DNA of 64,000 bases from Microplitis mediator (GCF_029852145.1 NC_079978.1:16133153-16197152); one strand, 5' to 3'. Shown: positions 33,147 to 45,122, counted from the stretch's first letter. The notes: generated by a model not told the origin, from the sequence alone. A program made the numbers and translations.

Positions 33147-35009
33147 AATTACTTGCGGCTGTTGAGAAGAACTATTCGTCCAGGAAAAAAAAACAATCCT
33201 TGGCAGCGATCTCAGCGACTTTTTTTTTTTTTTCAAAATTTCTCCGCATTTGAAACTGTCAGTGGAATTCATAATACTTATGAAAGAGTCTTTCAATCCC
33301 AAAAATTAATAAACTCCAGAGTAAAGTCAAACCCATTAAAACATAAAGAAATATCAAATTTTCTAAATCAACTTGATTGTAACGTTTACTTTCTTCAATT
33401 TTATTTTTCCTTTTTAATTTTTTCGATTCATCATTTATCCATTTATCTTCAAAATAGTTCAATAAACCCATTTCCCTAGGCTTTAAACCTGCTTTATCCA
33501 ATTTAGCTTATAAAGCCCAATGCTCTCTTGTCCAAAAAACAAAATATTTTTTAAATACTGCCTCTTTCGAAACATGTAAATTCTTTGATTTCAAAGCATA
33601 TTTTATTTGTTTACTTGTAAAGAAGATGCACGCTGTAGTTGAATTTTTTTGAGCTACAAGTGAACAGTTTCTTGCATAAGACTGATCCGAAGGGTATAAA
33701 TATTTTTGATCTTCATTAGTAACCCACAATTTTTCATTAACAACATCATTGTGTAATTTTCTATCGTAATAAACATGGTAACTATTATTGTATAAATCTG
33801 CTAACGTTTCCATGTTGCGAGGCGAAGTAGGATTCGATAATATTGCGAATATATGTCCTTGAACCTCGGGCATCACTAGGAATATGAATAAGAAACCAAC
33901 AAAGTAAATAATCCTCATCGATAACTGGTCCAAAGGCGTCATAATCCCCATGCTCGCGGACAGTCTCACCACGTCCAAAATAGCTCCACTTATATTAAAT
34001 CTGTTATTAATTACTATTACCAATATTATGAATACCAATACAACTACTGTACGTGCAAGTAACTGAAGATTGAAAGTTAGTTCACTCATTGCTGTTAAAT
34101 AATTTGTTTTTTTAGTTAGTATAGATGATATGTCATCCCGTTTTTCGTTATGATAACGAAACACTTTTTTTCAGTGTAGTATTCATAATTCGAAATTCAA
34201 CTCTTTTTGCACTAATCAATTTATTATAAAAAATAATTACATTGAATACCAGTAGAATATTGTAGACTGTATAGTATTAATTTTTTATTTTTCTTATTGC
34301 TAAATTCGTCAGTTGTTTCTACTTGGACCCACGGTGGTGGCGCGTATTTCGTGAATGGATTTAGAGTATAAAAGAATGTCGAATCTTTATCATTATCATA
34401 ACACATGTAATACGAAAACAATAAATCTATTTTCCACAAGAATTTTAATATTTTTTCAGCATTCGCACAACGTGGCTCTTTTGTCGTATCGAGGATTAAA
34501 AATTTCGATGTTACACTCCAGATTGTCGATGATTTGAACTTCTCAATGAGTGTTTTCAGTTTTTTAATTGATTCGAATGGTAAGACATACGTTGGGTAAG
34601 AACGTATTAACCCTGTGATCTTACTCGGCTCGAAATTGCTGGTAATTATAATCACTGACGAAATTTTATCATTTTCGTCAGACAGATTTTCATCTCTATA
34701 GCCGTTACGATACAAATCATCAGTTATAATCACAGAATTCGAATTATTTGTAAAACACATGTCAACTAGTTCTCTCTGTTGGTAATAAAAGTAAATTATT
34801 CAATAGTTCATTAAAAATTTTATATTATTAAATAAGGATATTAAATAAGTATTCAAAGTTACCGCATGATTAGTAAGACGTGTTGATGTGTTTGTTGGTG
34901 ATGAATCGTAAATTTTAAAACTACTGCACGCAACATTAACCGTGAACAAACAATAATAACATACAATAATTTTTTTGAGCCACATCATCACAGTCCTGTG
35001 TCGCGACAT
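33147..35009 (-). pseudogene. Decayed tandem paralogue of the ionotropic receptor
   Basis: Exon 1 (35009-34863) and exon 2 (34775-34250, 526 bp, the same length as in the intact gene) are nearly identical to the 25.3-32.2 kb receptor, with conserved splice sites. The first 360 bp or so of exon 3 and almost all of the long intron are missing. Homology resumes at about 34135 (SILTKKTNYLTAMSEL). The channel part then carries TAA at 33508-33510, where the intact copy has a Lys codon, and TGA at 33259-33261, with readable homologous frame after both. The gene therefore lacks the segment before the first membrane span and the C terminus. High similarity implies a fairly recent duplication or conversion. 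Confidence 0.88.
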
Positions 35010-35385
35010 TCAATAATTATCAGAGAATTTGTAAAATACGTCTATGCGCTACAGTAGAATACTTTTTAGTACAAGCGATCTTACAATGCTCATAAAAATA
35101 TGAAAACAAAGTATCCATGGCAACTATTGATGTTAGCAAAAAAATATATTTTCCATAAAAATTAATTATTACGTATTAGTTGCTGTTATCTCAACGCATC
35201 ATAGTGCATACCCGTGTAACATCTATCTAATTGACGCGCTATTTGTCATGCAAAGTCCATTTTACCACGCGCTAGAGGATGCGGCGCTAATAATTTTTTA
35301 AATTCGGTCGCACTTTCATAATCAATGCCTGCATGAAAAAAATTTATATCCTAAAATTATACTGAATAATATACCACAGTTTATA

Positions 35386-35849
35386 TTACAATATAATTAT
35401 TGGTTTTTCTTGAAACAACGAATTTTCTGGACAATTTTTAATTAAATCAAGAAGCTCAGGATCATCATTTGTAAGTTGTAGGACTAAATCTTCTTTTGAT
35501 TTAGTGAACGCTTGATAGTTTTCTAATTTTTTAGTCGTGTCCCAGACTGGGACTCCCAGTTTTTTACATTATTAGCCGATATCCATTCGTGAAGTTCAGA
35601 CTTTATAACTTCGATGTTATTTGTTAAGGTCTTTTTAATGAGGTTAAAGTACTTTTGTTTGATTGGCTGGTTACTTTGTAGAATTGTTCGACAGAAAGCG
35701 AGCCACATATTTTTAGTCACACTATTTTTGTTGGATGATTCTACCAAATTTGTAATGTATCCTTCAAGAGTTGTTAAATCTTGGCAATTTATAATTATTG
35801 AAGTACAAAAGTCTTTAATTTCAAAATTTTGTTCACTACTTTTCGCCAT
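35386..35849 (-). pseudogene. Unrecognised alpha-helical ORF with a frameshift
   Basis: The ATG at 35849 opens 108 codons (MAKSSEQNFEIKDFCTSIII.., then CRTILQSNQPIKQKYF) ending at TAG 35523. In another frame, coding-like sequence continues (DTTKKLENYQAFTKSKEDL, LTNDDPELLDLIKN) to TAA 35386-35388. At the switch, near 35540-35560, CTGGGA occurs twice, 14 bp apart. Removing one 14-bp unit would restore a single frame of about 150 residues (inference). Charged, probably helical, no signal peptide, cysteine-poor. I do not know the family. It sits between the receptor pseudogene and a transposon, so it may be mobile-element or retro-derived. It could also be functional as the 108-residue form. Confidence 0.45.
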
Positions 35850-36030
35850 TCTAATTACTTATTTTTTAAAAAAAATTTAATTAATTATTAAATCGTATAA
35901 AATTTAATTTAAAATATAATTAGAAAACTTATAAACGCAAATTAAATGCAATGGTTCACTTCGACTGATCGTGATGAACTACTTTGATCTATAAGATAGG
36001 TCTTTTATATTTAGATATGTATTTTAACTA

Positions 36031-38774
36031 CCCTGTGGAAAAGCTCTTATAAATTCTGATAAGATATTGAATATTTTTTATGAGAATCTATGAGCTTCGA
36101 AAATATCTATGAGATTTAAAAAAATTCTCATATGAATTTTAATGAGAATCTATGAGTCAAAGCTTTTGATGTTTTCCTATCATGATTTCCGTACTAGATT
36201 TTTAAAAGAATGAGTAAGATTTTTCAATTTATGAGATTTTGTGACTCGAATTCCGCCAACAATTATGAGATTGAACAAGTACTTTCACTTCTATAAGATT
36301 CTTACAATTTATTCTAATCTATTTTCAATAAGAATTGATCAGGCGAATTCCGATGTTATAATACTTACAAAATCTCAATAACATTATTTTTTTATACGAA
36401 ATTTCCAGAATTTATAAGTTTTAGTAAGAGTTATCCTAGGAGATAATATCTTATTGAATATCATAAAATATTTGTCATATTTTATGAGAAAATATTTAAC
36501 ATGTATTTCTTCGAAATTTTATGAGACTGAATCAGGAATCACATGGACAAATGCAGACCTTTTTCTCATAAAAATTTTATGAGAATTAGTAAGAAAATCT
36601 ATAATCGAATTAACTTGTAAAAACTTAAAAGATTTAATTTTAATTTAAAAGCTATGTGATTTATGAGTTTTTGTAAGTTTTAGTTAGAAGGCTATTACTT
36701 ATAAAATATTATGGAGTACTTATGAGATTTTATAAATAATTTCCATTCACATAAAATATTAATTTTATCAGATTCATTCAAAAATAATTGCTCAACTTCA
36801 TTTTTTTTTTATAAGAATTTACACCAAAAATACTAATATTATCTCTATTTCTTGTACTTTAAATATTTTAACTGTTCGGAGATGAGTGAAAATATAAGTT
36901 TTTATGTGATTTTTTACAAACCCAGTAATGTATCTTGCCCCATTTTTTTAACTTCCCGCTAAGAAAATTGTAAATTTTCAAAAATTCGGGAAGTTATTGG
37001 TTTCGGTCCGATTTACGAAAATCGAATTTCCATCAGATGTCGACGTTTCGAGGTCCTAGGAAGCTATCCTGACTAATTTCACGATGATGTCCGAGTGTAT
37101 GTATGTGTGTACGTACGTACGTACGTACGTACGTACGTACGTACGTACGTATGTATGTATGTAAATATTCATAACTCTTGAACGGATGAACCGATTTTGA
37201 TCGTTGAGCTGTCATTCAACGCGGCTTGTTAATGTCTTGAGGCCGTAGAACTTTGAACTTAATCGGTAGAGTGCGTTCAGAGATATTTCAAAAATAAAAT
37301 TTTTTCAAAAAAGTTTTATTTGGATAACTTCCAATTTGCTCGATGGATTGATTCCAAAATCTAATCAGCTCTAAAACTCTATAAGCCGCGTCGAATGCCA
37401 CCTCAACCATCAAAATCGGTTCATTCGTTCAAGAGAAACCGTTGACGAAAGAATTCAAAAAAAATTTTTTCCTTGGTTTTTTTGAAATTTCTCAAAAACG
37501 GCTGAATAAATCAATTTCAAAATTCGACCAGCTTTAGAACTTGATAAAACGCGTCGATTGCCACCTCAACCATCAAAATCGGTTAATTCGTTCGCGAGAT
37601 ATCGTGGAAGAAAGAAATGCTAAAAAATGGTTTTTTACAAAACAATGGCATACAAAAGTATTTGCGAGCTCGAAGAGCTCGAAAATATATTCACAATAAT
37701 GTTTTCGAGCTCAGCGAGCTCGAAAACAGCGGGAAGTTTTGGGGCTGGCCCGCAGGGTCAACTGACAGACCGATTTTTTTTTTTTTTGGTGCAAGATACA
37801 TTATTTTTTTGTAGCGATATTGCATTTTTTTGGTTAAACAGAATTAAATTTCTCGGAACAAGTACTATTCTTTTCACGCAAGTTTTTTTGTATTTTCCGA
37901 CCAAAATAACAAAAGTTGCTTAAGCCAAGAGAAAAAATTTCTCGGGAGAAAAGATCGATATGGAGAAGGGGAAAGTCACCGGTGCTAGGCAGCAGCAGCG
38001 GGAGTAGTTCGGTGCTCGCCACGAGATCGCGCCTACGATTTGTAGTGTCCCTGGTAAGACATTTATTTCAGAAGTGTTATATTCCAAATTTCAATACAAT
38101 TTTTCTCGAGTACTCTTCTGTCATTTGACAGACCAACAAGTACCTGTTTGGGTTGTACTATGGTATATCCCATAATACATCATGACTTTAATATTAAATA
38201 TTAATGTTTACTTGAGTAATTTTTGATGAATAAATAAACGGACTCAATTACATAGATTTTTCGTGAATAGATTGCTAAGGATTTTCCGCGTAAATACTCA
38301 TACAAATATTCTTGAGTATACATAATAAAAACTTTTTGAATTCATGCTAAAAAATTCAATAATTTAGCATATAAACCTTAATCAATACTACAGAAACTAT
38401 AACTTAATCAATCTCATAAATTTTTTCGTGTCTATATGGAAAATGACTGTACTCACATTGATTAATAAGTATCAAATCTTGTATGATTACTTCAGAAATC
38501 GTCCCATACAATGTTATTCATTTCCAAAATCTACTCAATTGTAAATTTTACATTTTTCGAAAACTTATAAATACTTATAATCACAATATCACAGCTTCTG
38601 TTTCTTATAGATTCTGATAATTTATATGAGAATTTTAAGAAAAAAATTTTTTGGATGCACCATCTATGAGAAAATAATTGTATCAGAATTTTTGAGATTT
38701 TTCGTGGACAAATACTGATCGTTTTCTCATAGCTAATTCTTTTTATGAGATTTTATAAGACCTTTTCCACAAGG
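36031..38774. mobile_element. Repeat copy D: composite element with nested insertion
   Basis: Begins CCCTGTGGAAAAGCTC (36031) and ends CTTTTCCACAAGG (38774), so the ends are related inverted sequences. 36035-36905 is the reverse complement of 4560-5445 (copy A). The GC-rich core is at about 37980-38060 on the plus strand. Between these an ACTTCCCGCT-family element (36948-37785) has landed, splitting sequence that is continuous in copy A. 38110-38760 is a related ATGAGA-rich tail. No transposase is present. Confidence 0.75.
36948..37785 (-). mobile_element. ACTTCCCGCT family, full inverted copy nested in copy D
   Basis: Starts AACTTCCCGCTAAGAAAATT and ends AAAACAGCGGGAAGTTTTGG plus GGGCTGGCCCGCAGGGTCA, the reverse of the 13355 and 43475 copies. 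It carries the longest (ACGT)n run of the family at about 37109-37150. Its insertion interrupts the older repeat. Confidence 0.88.
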
Positions 38775-38810
38775 TACGGAATAATTACGAGCTCCCTTTC
38801 TTACGAGTTC

Positions 38811-39104
38811 CATTTTATATAGTGGAAACCTAAACATGCAAACCTCTCAATAAGACAATTTATAGATAAATTGAGAAAAATATAGATAGCCCGAACTGGG
38901 AATCGAACCCAGACCAATTCGGTATCGCGCCGAGTGCTCTACCAGTTGAGCTATCCGGCCCTATACTATATTCCGTCCAATTTGATCTATAACTTATTGA
39001 GCCACACCGTCCTTCGTACGGTAATACACCATTTTATATAGTGGAAACCTAAACATGCAAACCTCTCAATAAGACAATTTATAGATAAATTGAGAAAAAT
39101 ATAT
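38811..39104. repeat. 75-bp direct repeats flanking a tRNA-like gene
   Basis: CATTTTATATAGTGGAAACC through GAGAAAAATATA occurs at about 38811-38885 and again at about 39029-39104, apparently identical. The tRNA-like sequence and its GC-rich neighbour lie between. This is the footprint of a tandem duplication with one unit truncated, or of a mobile tRNA cassette. Confidence 0.8.
38886..38962 (-). tRNA. tRNA-like gene or tRNA-derived sequence
   Basis: Minus strand: acceptor GGCCGGA against TTCGGGC (five Watson-Crick pairs, one G-T wobble and one mismatch at the second pair), a perfect A-box TAGCTCAACTGG with D-stem GCTC/GAGC, anticodon-arm CTCGG..CCGAA, T-arm CTGGG-TTCGATT-CCCAG and a perfect B-box GGTTCGATTCC. 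The anticodon loop as folded (CGCGATA) lacks the universal U33, so no isotype can be given and function is doubtful. It is the best-folded tRNA-like sequence in the window. Confidence 0.5.
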
Positions 39105-40120
39105 TCATAAGAAATAATCGTTTAAAATTATAATCTGTTAATAATGACAAATTTAGTTCGTATGAAGTTGAAGAAATACATACAGAGCTCGAAAATATTA
39201 GTGTGAATATATTTTCGAGCTCGAAAATCTTGTCGCATGCAATTGTTTTTTATGAGCTTTTCAAGTTCTAACAAGTTACGTTTTATTCTAAAGTTTGAAA
39301 ATTTAAGAATCGAAAATCATTAATAAAGAATGGTTTTTGAATTTTAATTCCCGATTATGTTCAATAAAATAGATGTATTGAGGCAGAGATCACTGTCAGT
39401 GATCAAAATCAAGATTTAAATAAGTTTTAACTCATTTCAGAGCAATAATATATAAAATATCCGAGAAAAACATTAATAAATGTGTTTTTTCAATTTTTTA
39501 GTTGATAATATGATTTAAACTAAAGAACAAGATAGATGACATTATATGATGATCAAAAGAGCATAATGAGAAGAATACGATTTATGGTCTCTCATATTTT
39601 CGAGTCTACTTAGTTAAAAAATATGATCAATGGTTTATCGTAACTGAACATGCTTTATAATTAATGGGAAAATTTTGTAAAACATTTTTGTGTTAAAAAA
39701 ATTAATTTGATAATTGAAATTAATTCAAGCTGTTACTTGCAATATGCTTATTATTATAAATATTATAAATCTAACATTCATTATTATAGTTATATGTATC
39801 TTAATGCTGTTTACTTTCTATAGTTTGCAGATTTGAACAATTATTTTACATGAATACCTAATTTTTCTTGTTAAAACTTAAATTTTTAGAATATTTTTTG
39901 ATGTATTGTTTACATTTTACGAAATGTAAAATTTTTACTCATAATAACAATTTCAATTATTTTTCTAATATAAATTTCATATTTTTTTTTTTAAGTGAAT
40001 TTTGTATTTTTTTAATGTCATTATTACATCGAAAAACTGTAAAATTGACAGTTTCAGATTGACAGTTTCCACAATGTGAAATAGTATATTACATTACAAG
40101 GGCAGAGAGTTGGAGATTCC
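39105..40120. other. AT-rich interval without recognised gene
   Basis: A GAGCTCGAAAAT fragment at 39185 recalls the ACTTCCCGC family interior. Otherwise AT-rich. A 64-codon ORF at 39868 is low-complexity and not supported. Confidence 0.45.
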
Positions 40121-40126
40121 TGCACT

Positions 40127-40345
40127 GCCCTTGTGGAAAAATTTCTCTGTAAAAACTGAAAATAATTATTTATAAGTCTGAATAACAGTTCTTAGATTTT
40201 TACTTTTTCTTAAAAAGTTTGAAAAAGTCTTATAAACTCGGAATAACTTTTAATTTGACGTATAAAGTCAGAGCAATTCCAAGATTTTGGACTCTTCCAG
40301 AAGAGTTATTCTGAGTTAATAGAACTTACTTGAAGAGTTACTAAG
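40127..40345. mobile_element. Inverted copy of the tail of repeat B
   Basis: GCCCTTGTGGAAAAATTTCT onward is the reverse complement of 12630-12852, sharing AAGTCTGAATAACAGTTCTT and TTATTCTGAGTTAATAGAAC. It lacks the GC-rich core, so the tail can occur alone. Confidence 0.8.
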
Positions 40346-41390
40346 ACTTCTTATTTTGGATATTAAAAGAACGTATTAGTTAGAATACACCTTTTCGACT
40401 GTAGCATTTTTTTTTCTCTTTTAGACTTTGGCTAAGCTGTTTAATAAAATTTTCAGAAAAAAAATTTATACGCCCTTTTAGCTTTTCGAAAACGATGTTT
40501 GATTTTCAAGCGTAGAAAATGTTTACTAATCAATTGGCGATGAAAAGAAAATTTATGCGCCCTTTTAGCTTTTGGCACGCGATATTATACTTTGTGAATA
40601 TTTTTATTTACTCGATCACTATACTGGTTAATAAATGATATTTTTTATTAATTTTCATAAAGAACTGACATTTTTTGTGTTTTATAATCTTTAAAGTTAA
40701 TACTCTAAGCGGACGCAGCTTTCCCCGTTTTACACCGGTTACCTCGCTTTTACATCGATATTACTCCGCTTTTACACCGATTACTCTGCTTTTACACTAA
40801 TATTTTAACACCGCCGAATTACGCTTCCTACACCGGTGTAATTTCATTTTAACACCAGGCGGAGTTAAAATGAGTCCATTTTTAACACCGCTCTTTTTAC
40901 AGTGTAAGTATAAATGTATTTTAGTCAATAGATAATACTATGTAAACAATGTACTCAATATTTGATGGTTTCAAAATGTCATTAGTCATTACTTTATATG
41001 TTATATACCTGTACCTAAGTACAATGTACTTTTTCCCAGAAAAAGCAGCAAACATACAGGTATACTTATGTCGCCGGATAGTCCCTTTTCTTATCTGCAC
41101 AAATTCTTAGGATTAATCTTAAAATGAGTCTAAATGGGAAAGTAATGGACAATGTAAAGTACTCATTGACCCTTACCATAAAGAGCTAATTACTGATGTG
41201 TAGGACCAAATGTCCCATTGGTTTGAAAATCCCCTCCCTGAAGTTTTGCAGTGCATTTAAACGCCGGTCCCTAAAATTTTAACACCATTCAGTTTCAAAC
41301 TCGAATCAAGTTGTCTCTGAGCGTAAGCAAAAGCTTCAACTCCAAACTTTAATAATCGTAACGATCATTCAATTTTATAAGCGAATCATC
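40346..41390. repeat. Mixed interval with TTTTACACCG repeats
   Basis: 40440-40580 contains two copies of TTTATRCGCCCTTTTAGCTTT (R = A/G) about 95 bp apart. 40700-40910 repeats TTTTACACCG / TTTTAACACCG with CCGGTGTAA-type palindromes. 40915-41390 is unique-looking upstream sequence of the next ORF; no TATA box stands out. Confidence 0.55.
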
Positions 41391-41804
41391 ATGAGTGTTC
41401 AGTGTATTTTATCTTCAAGTTCACAATCTACAACTGGATCCAAGCGGTGCGCCGATATTTTTGACATTGAGGATGATGCTTAATGCAAAAAACCAAAACT
41501 TGAAGAATCCAGTGAAGTGGCTTCAACCAACACTTTTTTGCCAACATGGGAGCTGGACGGGAATTTAAATTATCGTCCAGTGAACATTCAACGGGTAAGA
41601 GCAACCATTAGCGTCAATATAAAGACGAAAATGGTGCCCAGGAAGAAGATAGTGCTGGTGCCTGAACCTGTCATTGTCGAGGACGAGGTGGAACTGATTA
41701 CGGTTCCTAGGCAAGTGAAGCCAAAGATTCAGCAGAAAGAACTGCGAGTGATGCAGCCAGTTTGGAAATGCCACGAAATGTCTGGACTTTGTTCCATTAT
41801 GTGA
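41391..41804 (+). pseudogene. Unrecognised intronless ORF with one internal stop
   Basis: The frame from ATG 41391 to TGA 41802-41804 is 137 codons with a single in-frame TAA at 41481-41483. Before it: Ser-rich start (MSVQCILSSSSQS), then SKRCADIFDIEDDA. After it: CKKPKLEESSE, a hydrophobic/basic middle (RATISVNIKTKMVPRKKIVL) and a C-terminal CHEMSGLCSIM. The frame on both sides looks coding and is clearly GC-richer than the flanks, so the TAA is probably a recent point change (for example from GAA), a sequencing error or a readthrough stop. KR and KKPK clusters suggest a nuclear protein. I do not recognise the family. No intron and no promoter motif seen. Confidence 0.55.
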
Positions 41805-42300
41805 ACAAACCACGTGCACAAATATATCGCTCATTTATTGTTTTTTTATTTCGAGAAAATTATTCAAGCAAACATTAATATTGTATATTAAAGTCATGAT
41901 GTATTATAGGAAATACTATAATACAATTCAAAAAGGTATATACTTATCGCTCAGTTAAATGACAGAGGAGTACTAGAACAAAATCGTACTGAAATGTGGA
42001 ATTTAACAATTCTAGAATATCTTTCTTACCAGGGACACTACAAATGGTAGGCGCGATCTCGTGGCGAGCACCGAACTACTGCTGTTGCTGCCAGCACCGG
42101 TGACTTTCCCCTTCTCCATATCGATTTTTTGTCTTAAGAATTTTTTTCTCTTGCTTAAGCAACTTTTGTTATTTTGGTCGGAGAATACAAAAATACTTGC
42201 GTGAAAAGAATAGTACTTTTTCCGAGAAATTTTATTTTCTTTAACCAAAAAAAATGCAATATTACTACAAAAAAATAATGTATCTTGCTCCAAAAAAAAT
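41805..42300 (-). mobile_element. Repeat copy E: GC-rich core and flank
   Basis: The core at about 42028-42100 on the minus strand is followed by CTTCTCCATATCGAT and GAATAGTACTTTTTCCGAGA, as in copies A and D. 41880-42000 resembles the sequence after the core in copy D (AATACATCATGACTTTAATA and AGTACTC words, inverted). No coding content. Confidence 0.75.
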
Positions 42301-42317
42301 ATCTTTTACTTTAAGAT

Positions 42318-42486
42318 ATAGTAAATGAAATTGATCCGCATTTAAGCCCCAAAGTAATAAACGATGTTTATTTTTTTTTGACTCGAATTCAATTGAATTT
42401 AAAATTCATAAATTGGTTAAATGTCAAAAAAAATAAACATCGTTTATTACTTTGAGGTTTAAATGCGGATCAATTTCATTTACTAT
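42318..42486. mobile_element. 169-bp hairpin MITE
   Basis: ATAGTAAATGAAATTGATCC at the left and GGATCAATTTCATTTACTAT at the right are exact inverses. The inner sequences (AGTAATAAACGATGTTTATT) also pair. Confidence 0.85.
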
Positions 42487-43470
42487 CCTTTCCTGGGTTT
42501 TTTTTCCTTATTGGCTATTGTCTCAAAAAGCCCATGTGCCACCTCTCCTAGGTTTAAAGATAACTCATAAGTAGTTCTTAGTTGATTTTTAAAATTCATT
42601 TACTGAATGAATAGAAAAACTTCAAAAAATAGTATACTCCGAACGGCACAGTGTTTAAAAAAATCGTAGCAGCTAAATAGACCGATCTGAGAATGTTTAT
42701 TGGCCGAATTAAGTCAAAAAATATTATTAAGGGAAAAAAAAACAGAACGAATTGTTTGCCCACGATCGGATTGATTTCAAAATTATCTAAATTCATCCAA
42801 GTTTTTTGAGAGAATTTTTTCAAAAAAATCGAAGGGGGCATACATTTCGAAAAAACGTTTTTTTTGCTTAAAACTTAAAATAAACAGTGAAGGAATTGAT
42901 TAAGAATAAAAACGTATTTTTTTCTTGAAAGAACATTCGAAAACGAAAATTTAAAAAAAAAAAAAAAAACGATCCGTTTGGTGTATTTTTCGCGAAGTTA
43001 TAACCGTTTGAAAAAAAAAAACCTCGTATTTAAAAAAAAAATCGGTATCTCGGAAACGACTAGTCAAAAAAATTTGAAAAAATTCATGAGAGCGTTTTTT
43101 ATCAGCCTTCAAAACATATAAATTTTTCAAAAATATCGGAGGGGGTGATCTCAAAAAGTGGCCGATTTGGTATGGAATGCCCCATATTCTTTATGACATT
43201 TATACATTTTTTCATTGTTTTGATTCAAATTCAGTTTTGACGGGGAACGAAACTTGGCAATACCGCGGCTTTAAAGATACTCTGACACTCACTCACACCA
43301 GGTGGCGTGGCGCCGCCTTTTCCCCGCTCTTACTTTAAATAACCAACCGTCATTTAAATTACCAACTGTTTGAAATTTATAAATTCTTAACTACGCTACA
43401 GGTCTCTGATAGTTAATATAGAAACAATATGTGACCTTGATGAATTATTTCATCTATAAATAATTAATTG
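42487..43470. other. A/T-run-rich interval, likely old repeat
   Basis: Many poly-A and poly-T runs and CGATC words, in the style of the ACTTCCCGC interior but not alignable by eye. The short minus-strand ORFs here are Phe/Lys-rich by-products. Confidence 0.4.
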
Positions 43471-43474
43471 AAAA

Positions 43475-44281
43475 AAAAAAAATCGGTCTGTCAGTTGACC
43501 CTGCGGGCCAGCCCCAAAACTTCCCGCTGTTTTCGAGCTCGTTGAGCTCGAAAACACTATTGTGAATACATTTTCGAGCTCTACGAGCTCGCAAATACTT
43601 TTGTATGCCATTGTTTTGTAAAAAACCATTTTTTAGCATTTCTTTCTCCCACGATATCTCGCGAACGAATTAACCGATTTTGATGGTTGACGCGGCAATC
43701 GACGCGTTTTGTCAAGTTCTAAAGCTGATAAAATTTTGGATTCGATTTATCGAGTCGTTTTTGAGATATTTCAGGAAAAATAAAAAAAATTTTTTTTTTT
43801 AATTCTTTCGACAACGGTTTCTCTTGAACGAATGAACCGATTTTGATGGTTGAGGTGACATTCGACGTGGCTTATTAAGCTCTAGAGCCCAGTCCATTTT
43901 GGAATGAATCCATCGAGCACATTAAAAGTTATCCAAAAAAAACATTTTTGAAAAAACTTTATTTTTGTAATATCTCTGAACGAGCCCTACCGATCAAGCT
44001 CAATTTTCTCTCGGCTTCAAGATATTGACAATCCGCGTCGAATGGCACCTTAAAGTTCAAAATCGGTTCATCCGTTCAAAAGATACAGGTATTTACATAC
44101 GTACGTACGTACGTACATACATACATACATACACTCGGACATCATCTTGAAATTAGTCAGAATAGCTTCCTAGGACCTCAAAACGTCGACATCTGATGGA
44201 AATTCGATTTTCGTAAATCGGACCGAAACCAATAACTTCCCGAATTTTTGAAAATTTACAATTTTCTTAGCGGGAAGTTAA
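43475..44281 (+). mobile_element. ACTTCCCGCT family, full copy
   Basis: The same architecture as 13355-14147, with CGGTCTGTCAGTTGACCCTG at the start, TTTTCTTAGCGGGAAGTTA at the end and ACGT/ACAT microsatellite runs at 44098-44132. Confidence 0.9.
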
Positions 44282-44800
44282 AAAAAAATATATATATATA
44301 AAATAAAATAATTTATTTAAGGAATTTCCGAGACGGTAGAAATATTTGATAGTTATATTATTAAATTAAAAATAGCTTGTATATATATTTTTTTTTTATA
44401 ATTGCTACTTAATAAATAATTATTAATAATGATTATTAATTAAGTTTAATATACAGTTATCTATATTATTAACTGAATAAGGAAAATGTTGTTCCCGCCA
44501 TATCTATATGATAGAATTAGTTAATGTTATTGAAATTGCCAGCATTATATAGGTCTTGACTTGAATTTGTGCCTTTTCATAGTTTAAACTCTTTTCAATT
44601 GCCAAGTATTGAGATAAATAGATTTATCTATATCATTCGAATTACATTTAAATTACGCGGGAAAAAAAGGCGATCGTATTTATTTTCTTTAAATAAATTA
44701 ATACTTTAAGTATTCTGTCACTAAATATGACTGAATGTCACTGAATATATAGCTATATTATTTATATCGCGTTACTTATTCCAAAATAACAGATTTTTAT
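44282..44800. repeat. AT-rich flank and inverted copy of the 17.55-17.7 kb segment
   Basis: 44520-44645 is the reverse complement of about 17560-17700. The rest is AT-rich and featureless. Confidence 0.65.
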
Positions 44801-44819
44801 GCTCCCTTTTGGTTTTAGG

Positions 44820-45122
44820 AAGCTTCTCAAAGCCAAAAAAGTGTGCATAGAAAAAAAAAGGATTCATTGACACAAAAAATCTTTACTCGCCTAAAGAAAA
44901 TTTTTACTTACCCCAATAAATTTTTTGCATTGCGAATTGAAAACAAAAATTTATTTAGAACTAGAAAAAATTACTTGACGCAAGGAATTATTTCTTGACC
45001 AAAAAAATCTTTTCTCGCCCCAAGACAATTTTTGTCTTTAATTGATAATGCATAAAATTTCTTGGTGCAAATTAAAATTTTGTTGCGGCAAGAAATCCTT
45101 TTTTTCTGCGTATTCTATAAAT
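44820..45122. mobile_element. MITE with CAAGAAAT / AAAAATCTTTT words
   Basis: Starts near GCATAGAAAAAAAAAGGATT and ends AAATCCTTTTTTTCTGCG, which are inverted. The interior repeats AAAATCTTTACTCGCC, TTTTCTCGCCCCAAGA. A related copy lies in JHBP intron 3 (60381-60705). Confidence 0.65.

Noticed and set aside
37617..38128. ORFs of 65-98 codons across the junction of two repeats
   Set aside because: They span an insertion boundary between element families, so they cannot be ancestral genes.
41565..41834. 89-codon minus-strand ORF
   Set aside because: Shadow of the better supported plus-strand ORF at 41391-41804.
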